Positions 24,055 through 37,400 of a stretch of DNA of 64,000 nt are shown piece after piece (position 1 is the first letter of the stretch; every line of letters starts with the position of its first letter). The DNA lies in the NCBI GenBank assembly GCA_019055375.1, contig JAHQIW010002308.1, forward strand, positions 620,001 to 684,000. The letters run 5' to 3'. A model generated the notes under the pieces. That model searched no databases. It was given only the letters and a program-made list of their open reading frames with translations, and was not told where the DNA came from. Position numbers and translations under genes: made by a program. The DNA is from Parelaphostrongylus tenuis (taxonomy: Eukaryota; Nematoda; Chromadorea; Rhabditida; Metastrongylidae).

Positions 24055-26829
24055 CTAACTATTTCTCAATTCCTTCTCCTTCTTAGCCTCCAAGAAACAC
24101 CTCGAGCAATGTTCTTCGAGACGTGCTACTAAGGTGCGCACGAAATGAGGAAGCACCAACACACCTGTGGCATATTATGAACACATTAATTGCAACAAAC
24201 TGGTGGCACTAGTACCTCATTGAAAACACCATAAGTTTACGAGCGCAGCTCCTACCTACTATCTTCTGATCTTGCTCTGTCCTTACACGAATTACTTGCA
24301 TACGAGATGCCCGTCGATCACGATCCGAGAGAACTTCTTCGACAACCGGCCACACAGATAACACGGAACCAGACAGGACGAAATAGGTCCGGGTCCTTCG
24401 GCCCACCTCACAATAAACTCCCATTGCTTCGCTTCTGCACTTACCATGGACGTAAGTGTGATGACAGGAATCAATAGCACCTAAAATTCACCTCAAAAGT
24501 TGTACATGGATGAATGGATAACCCAGTTCAGCTATCCCTATCAAACTATCCAGTTCCATGCTTAATATGCGATAGTTGGTTCTTTGTGATTAGGATGGGA
24601 CAAATGAAAAACCGATCTCATTCGCTGGAGAGAAACTTTTCACAGGAATGTTAGTAACCATTCGAAAACTGAGACTGGAGGCAACAATTCCACATCGCCG
24701 TCTTTTCAAGCCACCTCTTTATAAAGCTGTAACATTTCATATAAAATCATGTTTCATAAAACCACGTGTTTTTTCTCTTATCTCGCTTATATTTCGATGG
24801 ACATAACTCCTTCCTTAGAGTGCTATTACTCAGATTATAGCAGAAGTTTTTTTCAGCCCATTTCAATTGACCACATGACATGCATGGCTCATAAATGATT
24901 ATATGGTATATTGAAATTTGAGCTGTGGTCTTAAGAAAACAGTCGAAAAGAAAGATTTGATGTATTAGTGATACTAGTCAAGCGCAATCGAGTGTACAAC
25001 ACTTAGTGTTCGATGATAATTTCACCGAACATAGAGTGTAAAATGTTCGTTGTCGCTAACTCTTAGTGTGGGAAGTGGAGCACCCACAGAGGATTGGCAA
25101 AATACGAAAGGGTACGGCCGACTGATGAGACCGTCAACGTCTCAACACGTGTGTCGAATTCTATAAGTCAGTCCATTTTAACAGACCACACGACATGTCT
25201 GGCTCAAAAATTATTACATGGCATACAGCAGGAGTTTCAAAGAACTCGAAAATGTTTTCGCTTTTTGGGATGCTCTTTCGACCTTATCAACTCCTCTAGT
25301 CTTTTTACCTGTGCTCCAAATCTCGCCGGACAGAGCTTTTTCTTAAAACTATTATTAATCATCTGATAGCGTAATTTTTCCTGATTCTAGCTATATGCTT
25401 AATTTCTGGAAATATGGTTTAGCAGGGAAAATAAGATCTAGTTCTACATTTTTGGCGACGTTGTTTACCGATAGTTCGACAAGGCGGTCGTGGCAGAGGC
25501 AAGGTGACGCGGGATCATTGAGGCATTGTTACTTAATTAGGAATTTTTCCTTCGCTTCAAAGAAACTCCAGAAAAACGATTGACTAAATTAGTCCGAAGA
25601 TTTTTCTACACATTGACATGCATTCCGGCTTCCAATGAATCATACGCGTGATAAAAACGGCAAATGTGAAACATAATATTTATATGTGGATGCTACAGTG
25701 TCATAAACGAATATTTTGAAAACCGCCGACGTGGGGCTGTAGCGTCAAGTCTCACCTTTCGAATGATTACTAACATTCCTATGAAAACTTCCCCTCCAGC
25801 GAATGAGGTCGGTTTATCACTTGTTCCCACCTAATCAGAAAGAACCTAATATTTTTAAAAGAGATTCATGAACAGAAGTTGAACCACAAATTATCCAACT
25901 CCTACCTGCATACTGATCTTCCCACAACTTTTTCGCGTCATTAGGTGAAACCTTCACAAATCGCTTTGAAATTTCGGCCATTGTGATGAGCTTTGGTGAT
26001 CGCCCAATAGAAGGACGATTAACAGCGTATAATCTGTGTGCATTTTCACTTCTTAGTAGTAAAACACACGTTAGAAATGTATTGTTACAATAAAGGGAAA
26101 ACTATCACAACTGACATATGTAAAACAGTACACATGTATTATATACTAAATTAGTATGAGTTCTCCATATGTATATATATCCATAAAAAATAAAGGATTA
26201 AGCTCTCGGCGCTCATCAATCCCTGAGGGTGCGTCATGCCATTTGCCATGCAATTTTTAACTTCGTTTGAGGTGATTGAATGCATATCTGGGTGACTAAA
26301 TGCATATCTGACCTTTACAATGAGTCGCGGTGGCCTCCCGCTGAACCGATTAAGTGTTGCTTATCCTCCCAGACAAGTCTGAGAGTAGTCTAGTACCAAT
26401 TTACCGAACATGGCGGGATGGATGGATTGGTGACGCCTCCAGCGCGAGATCGAACCACTGACCACGTGTGCGACGCAAAGCACCTCTAACCACCGCGCCA
26501 CATGTGCTCTTATACATATGCATACATGTATATAAAATATATATGTATATATGAAAAAAACTGTGACGACGGATCAACAGAGTGCCTAAAGTAAAGGTAT
26601 TATATATATATATATATGTACATATATATGTATTTACATACATATATGTATATTATGTAAGCATATATATATGTACGTGTACGCATACGTATGCATATAT
26701 GTGTACACGTATATAATTTATGCACATGGGCACTTGCATGTACTTTACGCATATCTACATAGGTATTTATATGGATAAGAATATGTATATACATGTCGAT
26801 GCACATATATATGTGCGTTTACACATACA

Positions 26830-26878
<49 letters not shown>

Positions 26879-28416
26879 GTTTTCGCACATATCCATATAT
26901 ACCAGTTATTTCCCCAAATAACAGCTCATATATAAATATGAAAGTGTTCGCACATATCCATATATACCAGTTATTTGCCCAAATGAGAGCTGTTTTCTTT
27001 TCTCTTCTATGCTTATTCCTACCGCATATCGTCAAATAATTAATATTCTTATTATAGATAACTACAAAGGAAGTAAATGAGTCTTAGCGACGGTTAGCGG
27101 CTTCAGCCGGCTGGTGATGGAGTTTTTTGCCTAGCAGCTCGCATTACGAAAGGTTTCCAGACAAAGGGTGGGCGAAAAACTCTAAAGCGACTGTCAAAGT
27201 GCACGCCTCCGATGGCACTTTATTCGCCTCAAATTGCTTCGTAATGGTCGCCAGCATCCGATCTCAAGGCTTGCTTTTTGCTTCATCTTATCCGTCCACC
27301 TCTACACTGATAATCATACGCGATGATGCTAAGCCTCTTCAATAAGCAGTCTAAATAAGTCTCTACTACTATACCACTCCATTTCATGAGCACGATGTTC
27401 GATGTAGTCGCATCAACATATTCCCACTCACCCAAATAATTGTAGCTTACCCCGTTTCCGATTAGGTTGCCATTAATGGCCAATACTATTCACTTTGTAT
27501 CGTAGTAACTCAGCGTTACCCCCAATTAAGGTTGCATTTGATTCTGCTGTGTCCGACATTGCGCCCACACATCGCATTACTCCATTAGCCCTTTTCACAC
27601 TAGCCATCACCCTCAAAACTAGCTGTTGCTTATCACGTGTTACGCATGTACTCTGACAGCTCCTCGTACTTCATGTGTATCATTCGAAGGCTCGATCCTC
27701 AACATGCTCTTAATCCCTAATCAAGTTCTATTACTCAGCGCTTACTTAAGGTTATCTCTAACATTCAAGCTGTCAATTGCGTAATATTCTATCCTCAATT
27801 GAGGCTCTATTATATATATATACATATATATATATACGTGTATATGTATGTATATATATATATATATATACGTATATATACATCTGTATGATTATTGAAC
27901 CAAAAAATTTTTCATTTCATGGAGAGCATAATTGTTCACGTTATCACTGCACGCGGTTTTGTATATTCATTTTAACGATTTTCCATATGGTACTTTTCAC
28001 TGATTTCAATTTATGGAGACGTGCTTGAGTCGAGTAACAAAAATTTGCGGACCTGACTGGAATTGCCGATATTCTCACCGATAATAACAAATGCAGCAAA
28101 CCCCTATAGCAAAGAGGAACCACTGGGCTATTCTTGCACGCGATAGAAAAAAAATGGAAGTGTTACTGGTACCCGCTCGAGGCACTCGACGATCAACGGG
28201 ACGACAGGTTATACAGGTGACAGGTGATCAACAAATGAATAAATAAATAATAAATTGAAGCTAACGAGTGAATACACACGGAGTTCACCACTTCACTACA
28301 AGATAAGGGCTTAACAAGTACCGTGCTCCTGTGTCAAAACGACGTTTCCCAATACCATAAACTAGAACTGCGACTTGACGACCGCTAGTCGATGAATTTG
28401 AAACGTAGAAGCCATC
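24055..28416 (-). CDS. sbno-1: sbno-1 exons 36-39: conserved C-terminal domain
   Basis: Exons: 28322-28416, 25906-26033, 24256-24480, 24055-24164. They read [80 protein letters not shown] and a last exon [20 protein letters not shown] ending KELRNS and TAG. This is the family-specific end of SBNO proteins, with the paired Cys/His positions kept. The introns here are large (2.3, 1.4 and 1.7 kb among them) and full of mobile DNA, yet all four exons and their phases are intact. Confidence 0.92.
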
Positions 28417-31400
28417 CTGAAATGCCATTATAATGCCATCACTTAGCACTGCATCATATCTCATAAATAAGTTAAGAAACAAATCTGACATGATTTGACA
28501 ACAATCAAAGTACTATGAATCAACAAACAACTAGTATCTGAACGAAACTACTGTTTATGATCTTTAAGTACTACTACTGAAAGAATGGGAAAAGTTTACG
28601 GTTTCAAAAGCCTTTTCTCAAGAACCTACTTCATGCAACCTCCACCACCTGCTGACCTACGTGAAGTGTGATAGAATTATAAGTGAAACGGGAACTAAAA
28701 GCAACCATTGTAACTATTGAAGTGAATTCATTATGGAAAGGAATTCTTGGTCTGATAGACAGTTGAGAAGCAAGATATTTGAAAAGTCTTGCAAACACGT
28801 TTGGACCAACAAAAATGTCCTGTGCTACAAAAAAATCGAAGTAAAAATAGCAGAATATATGAGACTGCCTAGTCAATGTCAAATGAAATCTTCTTGCCAC
28901 CTACTAATGACCTTGAGATGATTGGCATCGTTATCTCTTAGATCGATGCTGAGTATGAAAAGTGATACAACAATTCTTCGAAACCAGTTGGAAGGGCACG
29001 ACATAGTTCAAATGGAATAGTGTAGAAAATAACTATGGAACAAAATCTCGCTAATCTGCAGAAATTAAAATCTCAAAGATAGAAAGTCCGTAAGAAGCGA
29101 TGGAATTATGTAAGCCAAAGATGTCAATAAACGTGGAGATTAGGACGAAAAATCTTACCGTGACAAGCTAAAATTGTTTAGATTCAAAATAGTAAGCCTG
29201 ACTCATATACAACAAGAAAAATAGTTAGCTCATATCCGCTATCAGTATTCATCTAGACCTTTACTCATGTTACTCCTAGAGATGACAAGTAAAATGACGA
29301 AAGGCAAATATATGAACAAGTCTGATGATTAACAAAACTGATTCAGTACAAGAGGAATCAATTTTGAAGAACTTATAAAAGAACTTCTGCCATATAAATT
29401 ATGCTAACTCAAAAACTATAAAGCAGTTTCAAATTTAAATAGTGTGATCGCCCATAAAGATGGTCATATTCACAGTCAACACTTTATTACTACAAGTACA
29501 CTAACGTTTAGAACATGATGAACGAAAATGAACTATTAGCGAGAAAGAAAATGCATCGCAATATCCCGTGCCTTTGATTTTTTTTTTAACTTTGAGGAAA
29601 AAGGGACAAAAAATACCCCAACCTGTTTACGCAAATGCAGTAAAGAGTTGAAATTATAGCATCTTAAATAAAAAACCACATGATGGGAGGCGTGTATATT
29701 ACTTTCAATTGAAAACTTTAAATAACCTTGCAAAAGCTATGCCGTTCAAGGAGATCGAACTAGTTGCTACTCCACGTTAAGTTCAGTTGAAAATCAATTG
29801 AATCACTTTTTTACAACTGTCACACAATACAGGCTGCCAAAGAGAATTTAGGATGAACGCTGGTACGTCTTGAGTAGCGAAAACCCACTAGATAATCTGA
29901 TGCTCAATAATAAATAAAGACAATAGATATATTGGTGATAAATAAAAGGAAAAAATATTCAGGATTACAACTCTAACAGGTAGACTACACAGAGGACAAT
30001 ACAACAGCGGCTCTCATATGATGAAAGAAAGAGTTTAAATCCCAAAACCGGTTGAGATATACTTGTATATTGTCACAAGTTGTACTGACCTCGTCAGAAT
30101 TGTGCTCCTTGTAAAGAGAGAAAGCTTCATCCCAAGACAATCCTCTTTCTACCCCGATCTTCTGCATTTCAACACGAAATCCACCTTTTTCTGCTCTGCC
30201 GACAAACACACGTGTCTCTAATCTACGCACTTGATCACCCCCAGTACCCAAATCTGAAATACACCAAATAAACTGCACATATTATCTTGAGAATCTGGAG
30301 AATCACTTGCCCATTATTCCCATATCATATGTGCCGTCCAGTTTTGCCTGAGCAATTAACTCTGCCACAATCTCAGTAAAATAATGGAAGAGGGCATTCT
30401 GAGCGTGGACCGGAAGTCCAAGAATGCTAAGAAAGGAAAGAAGAGTAGGATGTGCACAAGAAAAGGAAACGCGATGAATCAAGTGCTTAATGCTTACCGA
30501 TTGAGGAATTTTGCAATAGTGGCAGCTTCTCGTTCAATCACATACAAATCACTATTAGGCTGCTTTGATAGCAGACCAACTCCTTCCAAGTACAGACGCA
30601 TATCTATACGAAAACATTCATAACTACACATACCATCGAAAGCCGCTGAAACTCACCTTGAAAAAAATCTCCCGGTTTGTAGTTTGCTGGAGGTGATATG
30701 AGTGGTGGATTCAACACTCCAGTTACAGATTTCAATAGCACTTCGAGTGCATCACGACCATATCGCGTATCGAGATTGAATTGTGATAGATCACGAGTTT
30801 CAGTAGCTCGACGGTCACCATGAGTAAGTGCACCGAGCGACTCCAGCCGTTTGGCCACAATGGACGCAAACCTTTCGGTGCTTAAGTTTAGAACAAATAT
30901 CTCAACAATGGTCTCAAGCCGCTTACCGCTTCTCACCGGCCAGCTCGGAAATTAGAAAAATGTACTCCGGAGCACTTACTTGGTTAGAACGATGGGTCCG
31001 ACCTGAACAAACCTAAGTAGACTTCAATCATTTCCATAACTCTAGACGGAGCACTAAAAAGTTGATAAAGAATATCTTTTCTATTTTTCTAAATATCGTA
31101 ACTATTACTTAGATAATATGTAAGTAATACGTCTTTCTAAACAAATAAATATGACGTGTAATAATAAACATCTAAATGACATATCCTTTTTTTTATAAAG
31201 AACATACTGCACATAATTCGAACAAACGACTTTTTTATTGAATGAAACTTGCGCGAGGTTGCTATTTTTCCTTAGAGCCTAGAAGTCGTACAATAGCAAA
31301 CATAACCAATCATTACAATTATCCAATTTGGTAAGCTACGTCGTCTAGGCTCTGAGGCAGGCGAAATCGCCGAAATATAAGCCACCAAATATTAAAAATG

Positions 31401-34400
31401 AAATACCAACCTCTCGCGACTTTTATTTAGAAAAACGAGGGTTCATCGTAAGATACTTCAAATACTAAAGGTACTTTTAAACTCCAAAATAGTATCAAAT
31501 CATAATTTTTGTAAATTGAGAAAATTACTCTGACGATAAGTCTTTCAACTACGAGAAACTATAGCATGAGAAAGCCTTACCAAATTGTTGTATAGCTTTA
31601 TCGGCGGACCATGGCAATTCTAACGTTATATGGACACGGCGACGTGTGTTCGGGGCTCGGCGATCAGACTATAATAAATTTAGGATAAAAGATAAAATCG
31701 AATGAACTAAACAAGATGAATAACCGGATTAATGTAAGGAAAACGCAAAAAAACAAGTGTAGTAAATGATAAGCTAACAAGTAATAGTAAACAAGAACGA
31801 CATGATACGATATGCAATTACAAAGAAACGAAATAACAACTAAATAATAATAAAAATACCAAATTGAAAGAGTACATCAAGATAAGAGCTTCACATCTGA
31901 ACATGAAATTTATAAAAAGAAATCTTAGCAGATATCTGGAACTTGGCACTTACTTGCAATGAAATTCCACTTGAAGCAGCCTCCGATATTATGGCTATCT
32001 TCTTCTCCCCCTTCATAAACTTATCCTTCTCGTCCATATTCATTAATTCCAGTGGCACATCCGCTCCGGCATGACGTAGTTCATATTCGACTTCGCCACC
32101 ATCTCTCGTTACAATGCGACCTTTGCGACCCGTCATCTATAATCGCATAGGTTAAGAGGTAACAAGAACCAAACTCAACTAGGTCATGATATTAACTATC
32201 AAATCCAAATGAAACACCAAACGTATTGTCAAAAAAGTAACTAGCGATCTATCCAGTAATGCTGAGTGACATGCGAACCGATGAACTTTGGGTGAGGGTT
32301 GAATCGATGTTTCAGCCTTTCTAGGTGTGTATGCTATCCACTGCACTATTTGGGCATTCTTGTTCTGACTGATAATACTTTGACAAATAAATTAACCCAC
32401 CTCTGCAACATATTCAGGTCCACCGAGCTGATCAATAAGATGATCCAAAGTATTAGGAGGTAAGGAAGGGCCAAGTCGTTCCACAGCAGATAATAGCTCG
32501 GCCTAAGATCTCTCGTTGATAAGCAGCTGAACAAAGAAAAAGAATTTCTGTAAAAAACCTTGATCATTTTCGGATTAACACATTCACTGAGCTCTGGATG
32601 GATAATCCGTGACGACGATATGAACTGTGTTGCGGAGTTTTTCTGAAATGAAGATGTTGATACAACAAAAAGCTACGAAGTAGTATTAGAACGGTATATA
32701 AAAATTGAATTTACCATTGCATCGCTTCGTACTTCACGATTCTTCTTCATCTCCGCCTCCCTAGCCAGTTTTTTCATACGTTTCTTCCGTCGTTTCCGTC
32801 TGGCACGTCGTCGTAAACGGAGCTCTTCTTCTTCTTCTAATAGTTTCACCCAAAATAGAGAAAGAAAGCTCAAAAAATGGTCTGAATTCACAGCGTGTGC
32901 GACAAAATAAAACTGAATAGTCTCATTACCGAATTCTGTTTTTTTGGTGAATCCTCTACGACTTGCTGTTTAGATGCCCATGGATCGTCTACAAATAGAA
33001 ATCCAGTAAAAGGCAGTGAACACAACTTCTCATGGTCATACATGTGACGAAAAAGCTAAAGATTTCAACGAATACCCGTGAAGTCGCAGTTAAACGGATT
33101 GAACTCTTCTTCTCCAGCACTTGCTCTTTGATCACCATTGTTCTAGAAAGGATAAATAGTAACAGAGAACAAGAGCAGGTAGAAAAATATTTCCCTGCCC
33201 ATTGGATATACACAAAGGTTATTATGCCAAGAGAACTTCCTGCTTGACAGTACTAAGTTGGCTTCTTTTTATTGATTGGTAACGGCTCTTACTAATCGAG
33301 TAGGTGATTATTTTTTGATTTGTTTTTTTTTAGGGGATGTTGTATACAAGTTTTATTTTTTTTCTGACTTTGATTGTTCTCTTTCAATACTTCGCCAGCT
33401 CAGTTGTGGATCACCCAAATATCGAAATACAATGACAAAGGCTGCATTGACCCCCTTGCAAAGCCTTTCAGACTGAACAACTCCATAGTCTTCTGGCATG
33501 CTCGGTTGAAAAAGAGAAGTGCTAGAAAACGGCGCTACAGAGTAAAGCAACTAAGTGAAGTGGTCACTCCTCCTCGCATTTCCAACAGCAGAGTATTAAC
33601 ACCAGGTGACGACCTGCGACCTTCTCACATAGACACATCCGAATTTCAAAAAAAATAAAAACGACATAATTCTGGTTTATTGTCATAATTCCTTGAAAGG
33701 GTGGCTGAAGGAATCCTCGCGGTTATTGCTTGGTAATGTTAACTAAATAAATCCTACAATAATCATCTCATATTATTATACCACACATCAAAACCCCCTA
33801 AATCAAGCACCTAGTTGGTTAAGAATGATTCAACATGCCAGAACGTAATAAAGGTCACAACTCTTGCAGACAACGGGAAAGTGTCTTGCATTGTGAAAAA
33901 ATGAGCTTTGTTCATGCACTTCGAGTGAGCGAACAACAGCCGTTATGTGTTCCTTACAAAAATTGCTATTAAGAAAGTGAAATCTTGAAAGTGAAACTTT
34001 GCGAAAGCTTTCACATAGGGGAATGCTCCATACATTTGCGCCTTGCATCTCAGTTTCACCATCATCACCGTCGGTGTCGCTTGAGGAGGCGGCTTCAGCC
34101 AAGAGAGCTTTCAACCAGTCATCAGTGGTGTCTGAACAAAAAAGAGTAATTTACACATGAACACAGCATAACAAGAACACCACTACCGTGATTTGATTCA
34201 TCATCGGACCGCTCCATTTCATCTTCAACACCTGAGTCTATGTCTAGATCACCATAATCATCATCGTCGGATGACGATGTTGTGGAGTTTTCATCCTCAT
34301 CTTGACGTGACCTTTTCGCCTGAAAAACCAGATCTTGTAGTGCCAGCTAATCTCTGAAATAAGATGTGATTCTTGAGATAACTGTTCTGCGAACTTACAG

Positions 34401-37400
34401 GAGGTTCACTGTAGGAGTTGGGTGATCCCCCGGAGGAATGCGGACCAAAATCAAATCGTTCATTGAAATTGTACTCGCGGTTTCGATATCCTGTAACCGA
34501 AGAAATTTTGAACAAACAAACAACTTATGCTAATGATGCGATTTACTTCTGTGCTTAAGATCTTCATCTATGCCGCATCCTGGATACAGATCGACGCTGC
34601 TATCAGATGGAAAATGCCTCTCTATCAGACCTTGCAGTACAGCCCTAAATAGCCGTTGATCAATAAGTAGAAAAAAACTTACGCCAGAAAATTTAGTGAT
34701 CTACTAACTTTGCCGTGGATACGAATTCTGTAAGTTCACCACCCATTTCTTCGAGAGTCTCAAGTGTTCGAGCTTCTCCCGTCGATTGTAATCCAATTAC
34801 TACACACTTGTTCGCTTTTATGGCATCAAGAGCCATTTGAACACATGTGTCCACCTGAGCAATTTTCCAAACTTTGTGAAAGTTGGTCCAGCCTTACATT
34901 GTAATGTGGTAAAATTAGAATCGTGAATAAAAAAACCTTGGCGGCGATGCATAGATATTTGAAGAAACGCTGATGACAAGCCCAAAACTGTCCCCAAAGC
35001 TGCTTGCATGACGATCTCTCCTCACCTGTCATGGCACTCAGTACTGCCTAAAAGCACGTTCATTCAAAATTTCTCCCCACTAAAAACGATAAAGAGAATA
35101 AAATATTAGAGATAAGAGATAATCACCTGGAACTGCCGACGACACTCTAACCACAACTTCACCGATTCATCATAGACTCTAATAAACTCTTCGGACAGAG
35201 ATACTTCTCGAACAGTGAATGAAACGCCACGGAATGAAAGTTGACGTGCAAGATAAAGACCACGTTGCTAAAGGTAATGGTAAGGTAAGGTAGAACGTAA
35301 TGCAATACTCAAAGCAATGATGATAATTTCTCCACAGATGCAAAATCTACTACATCGAGTATTTGAGACTACAAAAACTAGAAGGAGAGCATCGTCTTCA
35401 CTTTTTTATGTACTAGTTAGACTTTTGACCGATGACTGATGTTTCTAATAGAAAGGCGAATCTCAAAAAAAAAACTCAAGGACGCCTTGACTACCGGAAA
35501 TAAAAATTGAATTATAGGAGATAGGAGCCCACCTTCATATCTATGGCAACAATTTCCATTGCACCTACTCCTCGACGCTCAACGGCATTGATAAAGTTGG
35601 CGAATTCGGGAAACGCTTGTCCAAGACCCCAAAGTCCAAGTCTCGTCATATAGGCCATGTTACGTGGTTCTGCAAATCACGTATTCTACACTGAGATAGC
35701 AATCACTTTCACCAATCATTTCCAGAACTATACACCGGCAATAACATTGTTTTATAATGATTATAAAAAGCAGTCAAACAATGATAGTCTCTCAACTAGA
35801 AAGAAAAATGAGCATATTATAAGTCACTCAAAAAAAAACTTTGAAAAAAAAAAAAGAGATGGCCGAATGCTTTCTCTGTTTCCCAAATTCGTGTGGGTGT
35901 AAAAACAAAAAAATTCACCAGTAGCACCAGTAGCAGATGCATAAACAACACGTGCATTGGGCAATGCTTTTTGTAACTCGAGAACCATTCGTCCAGTTTT
36001 CGTCGGCTTCGCACCCGTAGATGGCACCAAGTTCTTAGCGCGATGACATTCGTCCAGGATAATTACACCGTCGTAGTCCTGTAAAACGAGCTTCTCTTCA
36101 AACTATTCATAGCCACTACATACCATTGGGGTTAAGGGTAGCACAGGGCATGTAGAATAGTTCCATGAGCATAAGGAACCGGTTCTACCCCGCCATGCGT
36201 CCGCTCTTCCCCTCTACGGTCATAGAATTGGTGCCGGATTTGCCTAGCACCAATTCTCTCCTATCCAAAAAGCGACATATACTTGCGATAAAGATCTGGA
36301 TACCCCTAGCACGGCTCTGACATGATGCCAGGGAGATTTAATTCGATCAACATTAGAGAAGAAGACTAGAAATGCTTGAGCATCTAGAATCCAGAAGCAA
36401 ATCTCTGACACCTCCTTGAATGACAGATGCGAGGAGACAGATGGAATGCACATAATGCTCGCATGTACAGATTGTGTGGTTTCGATCACTCAAAAAAAAA
36501 AAGAAGACAATTATCGAAAAGCGAAGCTCACCACACCAAACCACTGGATTAGCTGCTTTAGTCGACTACGATACTTAGCTCTAGCACCTCTGCATTCACC
36601 AATAAGAGATGAGTAGGTGGCAAAGATTACACCCTTCTTGATATTCCCATTCTCCTTTCCCGAAATCTTTGCATATTTCAGTTTATTGAGCGCATAGACC
36701 TAGAAGAATCAAAATTAGTTCTTTTCAAAGACTCGATTGATAATTTAATCCTTCTCACCATTATATTGCCGGCTCCTATATCTCGTAAGTCCCTTTCAGC
36801 ATCAAACTTCAAATCAGAGGATACAGATAACCATATCGATCTTTTGCGACCCAATAAGTAATTTTCAAAAATTATTGCGGCTACAGTTCGCCCCTTTCCT
36901 ACACCAGCACCATCACCTTCAATACAGTTACTATGAATATGAATAAAAAAAAAAGCTCCAGAATAAGAAAATCTCCTGTCAAGTGGGATTTATAAACAGC
37001 AAAGAGGAGCAACAACCTATTAAATATCCCGTTCTTTCTCCAGTTGGAAGCCGTTGTTGGTGCATTTGACAAGCATAAATAACAGCTTCGAGCTGTAGTG
37101 CTGATAAGGAACCACTGTCGATAAGCTGAAGTGAGTCTTTATAAAAGAAATAGTTCACATGCCTATTAAACACTTCGTATTCGAGAATGGGCTCCCCTTC
37201 GCCTTGACCTCTTATGATTCAACCAATACCATGAGGTTAATATATAAATTTATTCGGGTGACGTTTCAACGTTTTCCTCTTCTCTCGGACCAGTAATCTG
37301 AGTCGACTGTTTACAGCCGTTCGTCCTTAATGTAGGTTTCAAAAATCTTGCCAGATGAAGTTCTTCGCTTGAGCGGAGTCCATTAAGGAGAAATGGACTC

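Noticed and set aside
34034..34059. Longer form of sbno-1 exon 24
   Set aside because: Ending at 34,034 leaves the wrong phase for exon 25; the donor after 34,060 gives a continuous acidic reading into DDPWASK.
36979..37173. Extension of sbno-1 exon 13 upstream to 37,173
   Set aside because: The in-frame extension lacks family similarity; a TTCAG acceptor at 37,126 joins exons 12 and 13 with correct phase and sequence.
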